Shown here in pieces: positions 42,783 to 55,562 of a stretch of DNA of 64,000 nt. The stretch is from contig NC_134018.1 in assembly GCF_040712315.1 (NCBI RefSeq), forward strand, positions 46,625,335 through 46,689,334. The letters are read 5' to 3'. Source of the DNA: Castanea sativa (taxonomy: Eukaryota > Streptophyta > Magnoliopsida > Fagales > Fagaceae). Position 1 is the first letter of the stretch. Every line of letters begins with the position of its first letter. Below the pieces are notes generated by a model that was not told where the DNA came from, searched no databases, and saw only the letters and a program-made list of their open reading frames with translations. A program made the position numbers and the translations under genes.

Positions 42783-43364
42783 GGCCTCGTTTGGGAGGAG
42801 AGAATGGAATGGAATGGAATGGAAAGGAATGAAAAGAATAATTTTAGAATATTCTTCCCTTCCCTTATTTGGGAGTTTTAATGGAAGGAATGAAAAGTCT
42901 ATTACCTTGTTTGGGAGTTTAAGTGGAAGGGAATGAAATGGGTGGAAGGGAATGAAATGGGTAAGAGGGAACACTCATTCCTCTCTATTCCCTTAACACC
43001 TCAAATTTTCATTCCCCCCAAAATTGGGAGGAATGTGAGGGAATGGAATTAGATTTAATAAATTTTTTTTATTAAAACTCTCAAAATACCCCTATATATT
43101 CAACCTTTTATTTTTAAAATAGGGGTCTAATAGTGATATTGTCATAAAATGATTTCATTCCATTCCCTCCATATTACTCCCAAACAAGATTAATTACATT
43201 CCATTCATTTTCATTCCTCTATTTTAAAAAATCCAATCAAGGTTACTTAATTCCATTTCATTCCATTCTTTTCCCTTACTTAAATACATTCTATTCCATA
43301 CCATTCCTTTCCATTCCTTTATAATCATTCCATTCCCTTCCCTTATGAACTCCCAAACAGAGCC
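42783..43364. mobile_element. PIF/Harbinger-type MITE, 582 bp
   Basis: TTA target duplication (42780-42782 and 43365-43367). The left end GGCCTCGTTTGGGAG pairs with the right end, whose minus strand is GGCTCTGTTTGGGAG. The interior is an imperfect palindrome: GGAATGGAATGGAATGG-rich on the left, CCATTCCATTCC-rich on the right. It is inserted in an older hAT-like remnant; CTCGGCTCGGCTCG lies just outside. Confidence 0.85.
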
Positions 43365-43689
43365 TTAGTCTTATTTGATGTTGAGCTAGAACTTGGTTTT
43401 TATTTAAAATAAAGTTAAATAAACAATCTTGATTTGTAATACTCGGCTCGGCTCGTGTATAGTCCTAGACTGATGCTCCATGCTACAAGTTCTTTGACCA
43501 TTTGAATAATTTATTAATTTTGAATTCTCTAGATTTTAAATTCATATATGGTAAGAAGAAAAGTTTGTACATTATAATCAATTGTATTTGGTCAAAAACT
43601 GAGGACCCTGGTTGATGGGTTGGACTTTTATTTGAAACAATTAATTTGTAAGAGATGGATGTTTGGACCAATAGTTGAGTTAAAACAAT

Positions 43690-44365
43690 TTTTTAATGTG
43701 GGGAAAGGAAAAAACAATAACACAAGTTAAACTTATAAAAGATAAGATCATTTCTTGATCATTTCACCTTCCTTGGAAAAGTCTGAGGAATGTTTGCTCT
43801 CAGATGGGAGTACAAGGTTAAGCTTTAGTCAATATTACAAAGTTTATCTCTCTCTCTCTCTCTCTAAATTAGATCCCTGTACATGGGGGATCTTTCCCTA
43901 TTTATAGCTCTAATGCTTCAATCCTTGCTGTCCACCTGTAGGGTGGATGTTCCTTTAGGCAAGATATTTGTCTCAACTTTCTTCTCCCCTCCTTTTGAGG
44001 TTGCGCTGAGCAGGTAATAGGCTATTGAAATATTGTTCACGTGTCATTCAGCTACTAATGCGGCATGTTTGGTAAAGGAGACGATGGCTTTATCAAGAAG
44101 CTTCCTCTAAATCTTGTTTAGATTGGTTACTGCTACCTACTTTTCTCGGCCAATATCCTTGATATGGCTCAACATTTCACTCTTACCTCAGAGTTACTCA
44201 TCTTTCAGACTATTTAAGCCGAAGTACTCCATATGAATATTTAGTTGGGCTATTTAGTTGGGCCTTCCCAGACTCTAGCTTAAGCCCATTGTCCTTTAAC
44301 TCACCTTGGCCAACACAGTTATAATAACTCGCCAAACGTGTAATTTGTAAAGCTATTATAGCTCT
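43690..44365 (-). mobile_element. Probable solo LTR, minus strand
   Basis: Composition changes abruptly here to GC-richer sequence. On the minus strand a TATAAATAGGGAAAG block (about 43895-43909) resembles an LTR promoter, followed by a leader with (GA)n (43848-43866 as CT on plus). The left edge TGTGGGGAAAGG and the right edge TTTCACA are candidate ends. No clean 5-bp target duplication was found. Confidence 0.4.
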
Positions 44366-44589
44366 TTCACACGCAATTTTTTTTTCCTTTCCAACGTTAC
44401 ATTCATTTTAGAGAGCTGAAATTAACCCAATGGTCTTTTTCTGTCTTTTACAACTACTAAACAGAATATGGTACCAAAATTAGGCACATAGAACCAATAA
44501 AATTAAAAAAAAAATTGGAAAAATATTGAAACCCATATTCTTTTTCATGAAGCTAAATTTACCCTAACGTTTATTTCTAAAAACAATAA

Positions 44590-44726
44590 GGGGTTGTTTG
44601 GTACATACACTCAAATAGACATTTTCAATTTTTAAATAATATTACAGGCATTTCTATACATTTTTTCACCTACACCTATTTTCACACACATTTTCAAACA
44701 ACAAAACACATATACCAAACACCCTC
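44590..44726. mobile_element. MITE, 137 bp, TAA target duplication
   Basis: TAA at 44587-44589 and 44727-44729. The left end GGGGTTGTTTGGTA pairs with the right end, whose minus strand is GAGGGTGTTTGGTA. Harbinger-type. Confidence 0.75.
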
Positions 44727-44729
44727 TAA

Positions 44730-45640
44730 AATACTTCCAAACTGGAGCGAAGTCCTTTAAAACCCATAACACTATAGCGGTCGTGCATGCTCTTAGTCTT
44801 AGGTTTAACTTCGTAGGCCGTGCGTAGCCCATTGGCACTAAAGTCAAAAAAGATGTGTATGGTTAATCAAGGTTAAGTTGGGCTAAAGCTAACCACACAC
44901 AAAACTTTTTTTACTTTAGAGACCTGCAGCATGACACTTAACACAGACAAAGGCCTAAGACCATTAGGCAATATTTGGGCCAGATTGTATTAACCAAACC
45001 AAACAATATTTGGGCTAAAAAAGCCTAGCCTAGTCTCTCTAGAAAGACTTGGAAACAGTGATAGATAATCAAAAATCCTTACAAAAAAACATTTTTTTGA
45101 CTGCCTCTCAGCAACATTTTCAATGGGCCATCTTTCCAAACATGAACCTTTAGAAGACCTTCAAAGAAGAAAATTTTCAATAGAAGGGCACCGTTGTGAT
45201 ACTAACCTACATATCGAAGTCAAAAAGTGTTGCTAAACTCAAATCAAATGCACATGAAAATAAATTGTGAGTAGTTATTATTATTATTATTTATTTTTTC
45301 TTTTCTTATAGCTTGGCAAGTTGGAGGATTGTTACCTTTACATGGGCAACCATTTTTTTCCATAATTGGAATGTATAAACTTGTTTGTTGGTTATAATTT
45401 TTCATAGTGGAGACTTGAGAGATTTTTAAGTTGCATGGCAGTTAGGAATGATCATGAATTAATGTTGTATTCAATATACTACTATGTTGGTTACACTTTC
45501 CTTTTTTGGTCTAGCCGTTTGCACGATTGTCCACCTAAGTATATGATTGCATCTTAACTAGGTAAAGAAAGAGATGACGAGAGTGATGGATTGTTGCCCT
45601 TCAATTCGTGCCATTAACAAAGTTGCAATGAGGCCATAGT
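44730..45640. other. Spacer, no gene seen
   Basis: No coding sequence or defined element recognised. Confidence 0.5.
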
Positions 45641-45647
45641 AGCTATA

Positions 45648-46577
45648 TAGGGCTGTAAATGAACTAAGCCGATCATAAATAACTCGGGCTTAACTTAATA
45701 AAAAGTTTGTTCATGTTTGTTTGTTTATAAATAAGCCAAGCTTGAACTTTAGTTTTAGACTTGTTTAATAAACAAGCTGAGCCCAAGCAAAAAAATTTGT
45801 TCATGAATAAGCTTGTGAGCTATTAGATTTGATATACAACAATTTAAGTATAGACTCATTTATAAGTTTATATGTGTTAACAAAATATACTCATTACACA
45901 TATCTTAATAATGACATGGCTAATATGAGACCACTACCTATATTACCTTAATTTTCTCTTTCCTTTAAACTGATTAAGAACCACTTTAGACTATAGTTAT
46001 ATTTAAAAATAAATAAATAATTAAGTAGGCCACATATGATCATTCCCTATCAATCATCTAAAGTAAAGTTATGAAATACGTTAGTATTTATTATTCATAA
46101 TAGTTACAAACATGTATTTTTCTAGTTCTTCACCATCTAACGTGAATGTTAAAATTGTATTTTGAACAATTGCTGAAACTGTAGATAAGGAATGATGAAT
46201 CAATAAATTTAATTATGTAAATTATTAATTTGAATAGTAGCTAATCATAAGTAAGACTAGATGCATGATAAAATGAGTATACTATTTTTTTTTCTTAATT
46301 TTAGAAATTTAACCATTTAGTAATGCAATTTTTTTAGATCTCAAGCTCAAAAACTTGACATGAGCTCTAGTTTGAGCTTGATATTAAGCTTGAGTTTGGC
46401 TTGACTAATTAATCAAGCCAAGCCAAGCTAAGCTTAACTCAAACTTTTTGGTTTTCCCATGAGCTCAAGTTCAGACACTATTTTTAGGCTTGTCACAAGC
46501 TCAAGTTTTTAATTTTTTCTGACGAGTCAAGTTTAAACATGCACTATTTGACAAAACTCGGCTCGTTTACAACCCTA
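45648..46577. mobile_element. hAT-like non-autonomous element, about 930 bp
   Basis: The left end TAGGGCTGTAAATGA pairs with the right end, whose minus strand is TAGGGTTGTAAACGAGCCGA. Subterminal regions are full of AAGCTTGA/TCAAGCTT and GAGCTC motifs in both orientations. Flanks AGCTATA(T) and AGCCATAC are only partly alike, so the element is old. Related worn ends occur near 2598, 5968 and 43440. Confidence 0.65.
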
Positions 46578-47790
46578 AGCCATACATACTATTGTTTTAT
46601 TACCAAGAGAGCTCTAAAATTTCAACAGTTTAGCAAGAGAGCTCCAAAACTTCAACGGTCCTTGTTCAATTGTTTTAGTACCAAGAGAGCTCAAAATTTC
46701 AACAGTCCTAGTACCCAGAGATATATTTGCCCCCCACCCTTTGATTTCAAATGTTTGTCCCAGCATTGGAGTTGAGAAAAGATAACTTTGAAATTCAACC
46801 TAGATACTTTATCCTATTCTGTTTATTCACTGGATTCACTATAAAATGAATCAAAACTTTTCCCATCCACCAGGAAAAACAATAAATTAAACTTTTCACG
46901 TCCTTGTTCAAAGTTGAAATAGGAAACACTTTAGTCTTGACATCGGTTCGAAAAGACGAGTTATACTTACATATGAAGACAAAATATGAAAAAAAAAAAA
47001 AAAAGAGAGGATAAAGTACAAATTTGGTTGTGCCCAAGACTATAATGTCACTTAATATTTAGATGTGAATTTGTCAATTGTATTAAATTTTTTCTTATTT
47101 TCTTCATACCTGCAAAATTTTCAAAAAATTAAAAAATTAATAGCTATATCATTAATCAATTGTTTAAATTACATGTTTTTGTAGTATAAAATTATGCATA
47201 ATAAAATAAGTTAATAGATTATGTAGTAAATAATATCTAATTGATACAAAATTTGACATTTGTGTTAAGAACACAAAAGACATACAATTTAATCATTAGA
47301 TTTTTAAAATATGTAGCAATGTTGATTTTTAAAAAAAAAATTGTAGCCAAATTTTGTCCAAAAAAATAAAATAAAATAAAGAACAAAAAAAAAGAAAAGA
47401 AAAGAAAGTGGAGCAAGAAAATAAATAGATGAAAATGTATGAGCGTAATTGCTTTAGTCTTTAATGACTACATCTTTACCAATAATTTTTTTTTCCATAT
47501 GAATTAATTGAAAGATATATATATATATATATATAATAAAATAAATTATAGACTAATAATAAATAAAAAAAATTACAATACTTAAAATTTGTGTTTGTTT
47601 GGTAGTAGTGTTCAAATATTGTTGTTTAAAATGATGTGAAAACTGTAGTTTAAAAGGTATTATGAAAATACTTGTTTAAAAAAGTACTTATAATGCAAAA
47701 AAATATATCATTAGTGTTACATATATTATTTTCTTTTGCAAGTAATATTGAATTGGATTCAAGCAATATCCCAATGATAACAATTAGTGT
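46578..47790. other. Spacer, no gene seen
   Basis: About 46590-46710 has three altered copies of an AAGAGAGCTCxAAAATTTCAACAG segment. The rest is AT-rich with a (TA)n tract at about 47515-47535. Confidence 0.5.
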
Positions 47791-47799
47791 ATTTAAAGG

Positions 47800-48560
47800 A
47801 TGGTACCAATTAGTAACGTAGCAACCTTCGGCTGAAGTAGCCACCCACTTTGCTTGATTAAAATCCACTCTCAAATTAGCACACCTACCCCAATAAGCCT
47901 TTAGTGTATTCTTTAGTCCATACGACTGTCTCCATGCCAAAAATCAATGCCCTATTGTCTCTATCTTTCTTGATCTCATCTAACACCCAATCCTTCACCT
48001 CCATTTGATCCCCTTCCAAATTCCTTGTGGAAAATTTGATGATAGGGGTGTCTAGGCCAAGCATTCCCCCACAATGGCTCTATAAGAGTCGAATTCATGG
48101 CGAGTGCAGGTTCCTTATAAGAGATAAACGATTCGGCACGTTCGTAGAATGAATCTTTTGACATAATTGGTTGTTTGTTAACTGCAATGGGAGGTATGTG
48201 TTTGAAAGTTGAGATCTTGGCTGCCCATTCAGCAACCAAACTTGAATCTGATATTTGGAAATTTGATACAGAGAGATAGTAAATGATGACTTCAAGGGCT
48301 GGATTATGAATTGAAACCATGAACAATATATATGAACATACTTACAAAGAATATTATAGAGTGTCACAATTATTTTACATGACCAGGAAAGCTGTGGCAA
48401 AGAGGATTTGGATTTAATGGTTAAAGGAATTAATGGCACGTAAGGGGTTTTGCAAAGTTTCAGAGATTGACATTGAAGCACAAAGAAAAGGGTGAGAAAA
48501 AAGCAACAGGCAGGCTAGAACACAGAGAGAAATGAGAGAGGAAGCTGTAATCGAATTAGA
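47800..48560 (-). pseudogene. NDR1/HIN1-like (LEA_2) pseudogene
   Basis: Minus strand. A hydrophobic segment (ISLCVLACLLLFSHPFLC) near 48530 is followed, in another frame, by LSVSNFQISDSSLVAEWAAK and then FYERAESFISYKEPALA. After a frameshift near 48065 it reads TPIIKFSTRNLEGDQMEVKD, then RALIFGMETVVWTKEYTKG. After a further shift near 47885 it reads GRCANLRVDFNQAKWVATSA. The order (membrane segment, LxVxNFxxxxSxLxAEW, FYxxxxxFISYK, late Cys-x-x-Leu-x-Val block) is that of plant NDR1/HIN1-like proteins, membrane proteins of defence and stress signalling. At least two frameshifts and a stop between membrane segment and domain mean no intact product. Assignment is by pattern only. Confidence 0.55.
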
Positions 48561-51511
48561 AGTTGTGGCAGACCCATATGTGAGTTGGTCATACTAATTT
48601 AGAAATGTTATAAATTATTGTGACATTTTGTTGAGTCACTAACTTTTCTCAATTACAATTAGAATGATATTTATGTACAAGAGCAAGCCTAATCTTCTCT
48701 AAATAACCAACCACAACAGATAAAATTAACAGAAACTAAACAAACTCTAACGGCTAACAAAGCAACGGCTATTGTCTCTACACTGTAGACAAAACAATGT
48801 TGTGAAAAGACTTGAGAAACCCATTTATAGGAGCAGATTAAGTTTAGATACAAACTAGTTTAGAAAAAGTCCCTCCGAACTACTAGGTGACAACATAATA
48901 AAGCTATATATGCTTGGAGGATTGGTGCTTCAATTGTCCACAATGATGTTTCTAGACATAGTAGACAAATTGCTAGACCACCTAATAATAAACAAATCAA
49001 AATTACAATATAAATGTGTCTATTTAAGAATTACTTATTTTTGATAGTTTATTTGTCTAATGCGAGACAAAAAAACTAAAAACTAATTTATTTTTGAAAA
49101 ATTGAAAGTTAAATTATTTTAAATAAAGCTGAGATTAAAAGTAAAGAAAAACCTATGAGAATTACAAAAATAAACAAAATAAACTAGTTTATAATCATTC
49201 GGCAAAGACACTACAAAAAGATTTGAACCCTGTGAAGGGTTGAATCTTGCTTGCTATCTTTAACAAAATCAATTGCCACCGATTTGCAGCTGAAATGATT
49301 CACATATCTAGAGAGCCTTTATGTGAATTTTAAATGCTTTTAATTAGATAGTTGCGGCCAGTGGCATCTATATCAATGAAAGAAGTATACATCTTTGACT
49401 GCTTTCGTTACTATCAAATTGCTTTTGTTTTGGTTTGTGGACTGCTTTTGTAACATGGAATGCTTTTGTTTTTGTTTGTGGGCACAATCCTAATCCCTAC
49501 AATTTGATTTTTAGCTTAAAAGGACTGTTATTGGTCAAACAAATGATGAAGTCCTTGATCCTATGATTTTGATGGTTCGATTTAAATGATCTCCTTTTAA
49601 TCGTTGTTTAACATTCAAAAAGTGTTTCTTCATAGCCTTTCCCCTCATCAAATGGAAGTCATTATTACAAAAGTTGTGTTCATTATTTCACTTCGGCTTG
49701 AAGCATCTAGGTGGTCTCATTAGGCTTTGTGCATTGAAGTCAAGAAAGCATCTCTAAGAATACTTTAAGGTTATATTGCATACTTTGATTCTTCCTAATT
49801 GATATTTATTTCACAATCATCTTTCTATTTTATAATTTTTATTTACATTTTTTCAAAATTGATCAAAAAATGTCTTTACTATTATCTAAGTAATGAAAAA
49901 TACTGACGTAATAATTAAAATTCATTCTACGGTTTCATATCATTGAAGTGAGCTATATTTCGTGAATTCTTTTTTCTATATCAACATTTTGAAGTCTCAA
50001 CAAATGATGGTAAGGATTCATTTCAAACATTTTAAAGTATAAGAATGGTTTTGAACATAGATTAAAGGCTGAGACTTTAATTAATATTTTCTCTATTAAC
50101 ATCACTAGTAAAAAGTTCATTGCCAATACAGTGAGCTTCATTGATGCCACAACAACTATTGCAAGCATTAACATGATAATAGTAATTCTATACCTGAATC
50201 AACAAGAGCAATACAAGTAGCTGGATGCTAATTGCTAAATGCATGACAGTATTCATTACAGGTATCACTGGTGGTTAATAGAAACAAATAAAAGAAGAAG
50301 AAGAAGAAGAAGAAGAAGCATGGTGACAGAGCAAACCCCACTAAAAAGAAACAAATAGCATGTGTTGCTACTTGTTAATGCAATCCAAGTGCAATGTATG
50401 TACATTGTACAATGTAGCAAAGGGTGAATGTGGTCCAAGCTCCCCAAACACTAAGCACCTTCATTTTAGACACTATCTAAATGTGTATTAGGATTTTTTA
50501 GAAAAATATCACACAATGTCCTTAAAGAAGAACAACTTTAGTCTTTAGGGGTCCCTAGTCCCAACCCCCCAAATAATGGTCCAAACTTGTACTCCAACCC
50601 GACACACCCCTCAAGCTAGAGTGCTAAAAAGGCCACTAAAAGAGACAGTAAGAAGCATCTCACACTTGGGATTGAGAGTCTTCATTCCCACTATGAGCTT
50701 TATGGGTCCCTTATATACACCACGCGACCAACGGTCCAAAACAATTGTATAAAATTTTATTCTCTTCCGGATTTATATAAATTCAATAACTACAAAAAAA
50801 ATAAAGATAAAATAATAACTCATAGTTTATACCTTATTTCTTCTGAATTCTCTTATTTTTAATTTTATCAACTAAAGTCTCAAATTTACTAAACTGTTTT
50901 AATTTGAAGCTCCGGTTGATCTCCGCTACATTAGACATTAATGGTGTAAAAAAAAGGATTTAATTTGAAGCTCCCGTTGATCTCTGATACATTAGACATT
51001 AAAGGAGTAAAAAAAAGGAGAATCGTCGATAAAATTTAGCATTTCATTTAAATAACTAGCTTTGATTTTTGGTATAAAAGATTTATTTTACTTTCTCACT
51101 CTAGGTAATGCTTTTTCCCTATTCTATCTTTATTCAATAGCTATCCATTTGAATTATAGGCAATCCCTACGTGAATTGCAAAGTTTTATTAATGGTTGCT
51201 ATTTTTATTCAATAGTTATCAAATTGATTTAGGAACAATCCCTATGTCAAATGCAAAATTTTGTCAATGGTTTCTCATTTTTCTCTACTAAGCCACTTCG
51301 TTATTACTCATAACAATAGAGATAGATTGAAGTTTTAAATTGGAACGATTTTATAAGTTTGAGTCTATAATTAATAAACTTAAAAAATCTATGACCTAAT
51401 ATGAAATATAGTATATAGTAAGGCTTGAGTTTATGAACTTTTATAAAAAAATTTATAATAATTGTTGATGCAACTTATTGTGATCAGTAATGTAATAAAA
51501 GTGATGTTAAT
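48561..51511. other. Spacer, no gene seen
   Basis: No gene recognised. It contains a (GAA)n tract at about 50294-50317 and the tandem repeat at 50903-51025. Near 51110-51260 are two altered copies of a TTTATTCAATAGxTATC...CAATCCCTA block. Confidence 0.5.
50903..51025. repeat. Tandem repeat, period about 64 bp
   Basis: TTTGAAGCTCCxGTTGATCTC...ATTAGACATTAAxGGxGTAAAAAAAAGGA occurs twice in a row. Confidence 0.85.
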
Positions 51512-51519
51512 AGTAAACT

Positions 51520-52109
51520 TAGACCTATCCACGAGTCGGTCTGGGTCGGGTTTGTGCCCAACCCGAAACCGACCCGACCAGATCGGGTGGTCAATATTTC
51601 AACCCGCTGCTGACCGGAGTGGTTGATCGGATTGGGCGGGTCGGAGCTTCCATAGCTGTCGGACGGATCGGTTGGAGTTGTTTATTTGGAAAACAGCGAG
51701 AATCCGGCCAAGAAAAGATGAAAACGGCAAAAAATTGGAGATTTTTTTTTTTTTTTTTGCAGAAGGCAGAAATCCAGCTAGATCTCGCTAGATCCAGTGA
51801 GATCTCGGCCATTTTTGGCAAGATCTTGGCTAGATCTAGCGAAATCTTGCCGGATCTAGCCTAAATCTTCCTTAAAAAATTCAAAAATCTTGCAAGATCT
51901 ACACTTTATCGCTGGAAAAATAAATGGGTCAGTTGGATCGACTTCCTCGAATTTAAGAGGAGAAGATCCGATATCCAACCAGTTCAACTCGGATTTTGGA
52001 GAATAAAATCCATTGCTGACCGCTGGAGCAATCGGTTTGGTCGGCGGTGGGTCGAGTTTGGTCGACGGTAGCAAGTGGGTCGGTTCCGGCAGGTCCTTGG
52101 ACAGCCCTA
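51520..52109. mobile_element. hAT element, 590 bp
   Basis: Perfect 8-bp target duplication AGTAAACT (51512-51519 and 52110-52117). Starts TAGACCTATCCACGAG. The right end on the minus strand is TAGGGCTGTCCAAGGA. Subterminal arms are rich in GGGTCGG/CCGACCC. Several AGATCTxGCxAGATCT-like repeats lie in the middle. No transposase. Confidence 0.9.
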
Positions 52110-52292
52110 AGTAAACTTATATGAAAGTAACGTTATTCCAATCTTTTATAAGTTGTGTTTTATCTATATTAAGACACGAGGGAAATAATTTTTGCGTTTC
52201 ATAATTTATCATAAGAAAAATGCTAAAATTTTCAAATTAATTTTTTGTGATTGATGAGATATTAATTTGTAAGGTTGTGTAAAATCTGCAAT

Positions 52293-52490
52293 ATTAATGT
52301 GCGTTTGGGAACTAATAAAAATTATAAATTATTTCACTATTTAGTTTATTTTTGATATTATTTATAGATTTCACTGCATTTTTTGATATTATTTATGAGC
52401 CTCACTATACTATTTCAATTAATTTTTACTTTTATTTACAATACTTTTAACAATAAATTTTTAATTTTAACAAAATAAACGGTATCTAAA
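52293..52490. mobile_element. AT-rich MITE-like element
   Basis: Begins GTGCGTTTGGGAACTAATAA and ends AACGGTATCTAAACATAC. It shares TTTATTTTTGATATTATTTA and GAGCCTCACTATACTATTTC blocks with the element at 4753-5380. Confidence 0.5.
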
Positions 52491-52564
52491 CATACAATAG
52501 TTGAGGGGATGACCACCCCGCAACCCACAAACGCATGTCACACATTTTTTAAATAAATAAATAA

Positions 52565-52568
<4 letters not shown>

Positions 52569-52600
<32 letters not shown>
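52569..52600. repeat. (TA)n microsatellite
   Basis: TA tract following a short (AAAT)n. Confidence 0.85.
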
Positions 52601-52602
<2 letters not shown>

Positions 52603-53655
52603 TGGTGTGATTTTGAAATTTTGTCTTCTAATTAGACCCCTACAAGAATTTCTTCATAGGGCAGTCGGTGAAGGGCGGGGCCCACAAAACGGTTTTACTC
52701 ATAGGCAAGGTTTAGGGCTTTTTGGGAATCTTTTTTTGTTGGGATTGGCCCACACCGATGAAAATTTTGGTATTTAGTTATTTACCATAAGAATTACAAG
52801 GTCTGGGCCCACCAATTTATTGTGATAAGGAAGTTTTAAGAATCTCCTACGTGCCTTCATTGACTCTAAGGTATGCCTATATGGCCCTATGAGATAAATG
52901 GGCTTTACACTCTTTAATTACTGAATTTAGTGTGATTTTTTAAATTGTTATAGGTCATCCATGAGTCTATGACTTCTCTCTCGTATAGCTCAATAAAAAA
53001 TAGTTTTAAGGCAAAAATTATTAGGTATTTTTATATTATTACAGTTGACATCGTATATCAAATCAAAAGAAACTAATCATCTAATTTATAAATAATTTTT
53101 TTTACATCTTTTTAAATTTATATCACTATTTTATTAGGAGGGTTGTTTTTAAGATTCAATTACAAGTGTCTTTAGGGTGTTTTTTAGTAGACTATTTTTT
53201 AAAAAACTTATATTATTTTTATAAAAAATTATAAAAATATATTTCTTTTTTATAAAAAACTTTTAAAAATATTTCCTAAATATGTACCTGAATTGCCATT
53301 TAATAATTACTATTGACAAAGAATAGTTACCATTCCATGGGAATCGCATCATTCCATGCCCTACACAACATGTTGGAACAAAAATTTTACATCATCAGTA
53401 TAACTATCAAAAGATTCCTTCCCTTTTGTTTTTCTTGCAAACTCGAATTACTAGTTCAATGTGTCACATTACAAGATTTTAATTGAAAAGACAAAAGCGT
53501 ATCTTAGCAACTAGCATTATTTAAGAGGCACTATTGTATCTAGTATTATCTAAAAGACAATCAATCAATGGTTTGATGATTGATAACTAGAAAACGAAGG
53601 AAAATTGTTCTTTGAGTCAAGTGGTAATTCTCGTTTCTAAGGGAAAAAGGGCTTT

Positions 53656-53716
<61 letters not shown>

Positions 53717-55421
53717 AAGCATATAGCCCCTTGATTTAAAATAAATAAATAAAAACTATAAAGGCAATAAAGCAATGTCAACGTCATATTTTAATATTGT
53801 ATAATGCATAATTTTATGCCCAAGAGACATCCGAATATCCATTAAGATTTTATAATCTTCGGATTAATAGTGGGTTAAGATATGTGGGGGTGACTATGTT
53901 TCCACCTTTTTCTTCTTGTGCTTAGGTAACCTCTCATTAAAATATTTCATGCATGTAATTATTTTGCCCTTTTTCTTTTCGGCTCCTTGGTCCCATTTAG
54001 CACGCCAAGCTAAATCCCAATGATTAATTTTTCAAACCTCTAGATCTAAATATGGATTCAGAAAAAGAAGGCATAATTCCATACCAAATCATGAGGTTTG
54101 ACCTTTCTTTTAAATTAAGTATCCCAAAGTTTTCTATTACATTGATGTTGATCCTACAAATTTAAAATTGTTGCAATTTTAATCTTTAAAGAATTTCATC
54201 ACCTAAGTGTCCATTTTAGTTTTTTTTTTTTTTTTTTTTTTTCAAATTTTAGATTTTAACTTTTATGTATAACTTGTTAAAACATTTTTATTTTTTTCAA
54301 AGTATATGTATACTTTAACAATCTCTTAGCAAAAATAATTAACAAAAAGCTAAATAAGTTGATGTTAAATGCACACTAAAACTAACAGAGAACAACATTA
54401 ACTATACTTGAGATTATCAAGATTGTTGTAATTTAACTAGTTGACACTTCCTAATTTTTCTAAAATATAGATTTATAGTTCAAATCCTCTTACCCAACTA
54501 TTAAGGTATTAAAAAAAGAAGAAGACCACACTCAAGATCTATGTGTCAAAAGTTCCTTCATCTAAATTGTAGAAGATATTTTGGCATTTGAAAATAGACT
54601 TATAAATGTGTATTAACAACGTGTATTAACAAAAAAACAATATAATGATATTGATAGAAGTTTCTAGCTAGCAAAGAGAAATATTAATTTTCTTTCATAA
54701 AAAGGAAGGAAATATTTAATAACTTTTAATTTGAAGTCTTTGTTAACTAGCTAAAGAGTGTAGCTATGTAGCCTATGTTTGTTATTGTAAGGCAAACTTA
54801 AAAACCAGAGCTTTGCATAAACAAAGATCATTATTCACCCTCAGCTTCTTCTAATATAATTACTTTTTGGGCTAGAAGATTTACCTCTAGGTCAAACAAC
54901 TGCTGATACGAACACTTTTCTTCTTATGCTTTTATGATCATTATCACAATCTAATAATAACCCAATGTATGATGGAATGTGCAAATTCTCAGGTTCTCAA
55001 TCCGCGTGCATTAGGTACAACTTTTTGGGTCAAAAATAATTACAAGTGTTACGAGAAACTAGCTGTTTGCTTCTGTGGCTAAAATGATGCAATGCAGAAG
55101 CAGCAAAAGTAGGGTAATAGAAATTCTTTTAGGACACACTATGCTCTGCTCTTGCTTTCTAAAGCAGGCGCCATAAGTAATAACTCATGAATATTCGATA
55201 AATCTATCCGCAAGAAATTGTTCATCAAATTTTCCACACTCTTCTAAGTATATTCGTGTTGTAGTGGGTCCAATTAGAGTGAAATGATGATGCTAGGTAA
55301 GAAAGAATGCGAAAAATCCAGTATCCTTAACAAACAAGTCTTACAAATTGTCCAAAAAGTTATGAAGTCGGTTTCTAAGTCTTTTACAGTAAAAATGATA
55401 ATTATAAGCTAGGAAGCACCA
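52601..55421. other. Spacer, no gene seen
   Basis: AT-rich with homopolymer T at about 54219-54241. No coding sequence, tRNA or known microRNA recognised. Confidence 0.5.
53664..53714. repeat. (TA)n microsatellite
   Basis: TA tract of about 50 bp. Confidence 0.85.
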
Positions 55422-55562
55422 TGGTTTAAAAAACCGAATTGGACCGGTCAGTTTAACTGATTCAATTGGGAATTATGTACTAATTCGGTCTGATAAAATG
55501 CCCAAAACCAAGAATTGGAGGTAAATCACGTTTTGTCCCTGGTTCGGTTTTTAAAACCATGG
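55422..55562. mobile_element. Palindromic MITE, about 140 bp
   Basis: The left end CATGGTTTAAAAAACCGAA pairs with the right end, whose minus strand is CATGGTTTTAAAAACCGAA. Flanks GGAAGCA and GGAAAGCA are a likely target duplication. The interior has GGACCGGTCAGTTTAACTGA, itself partly palindromic. Confidence 0.6.

Noticed and set aside
48095..48481. 128-codon minus-strand frame as an intact gene
   Set aside because: It overlaps the LEA_2-like pseudogene in a different frame and lacks any recognisable pattern; the family match is carried by other frames.
50294..50317. (GAA)n tract as a regulatory repeat
   Set aside because: Simple microsatellite with no adjacent gene.
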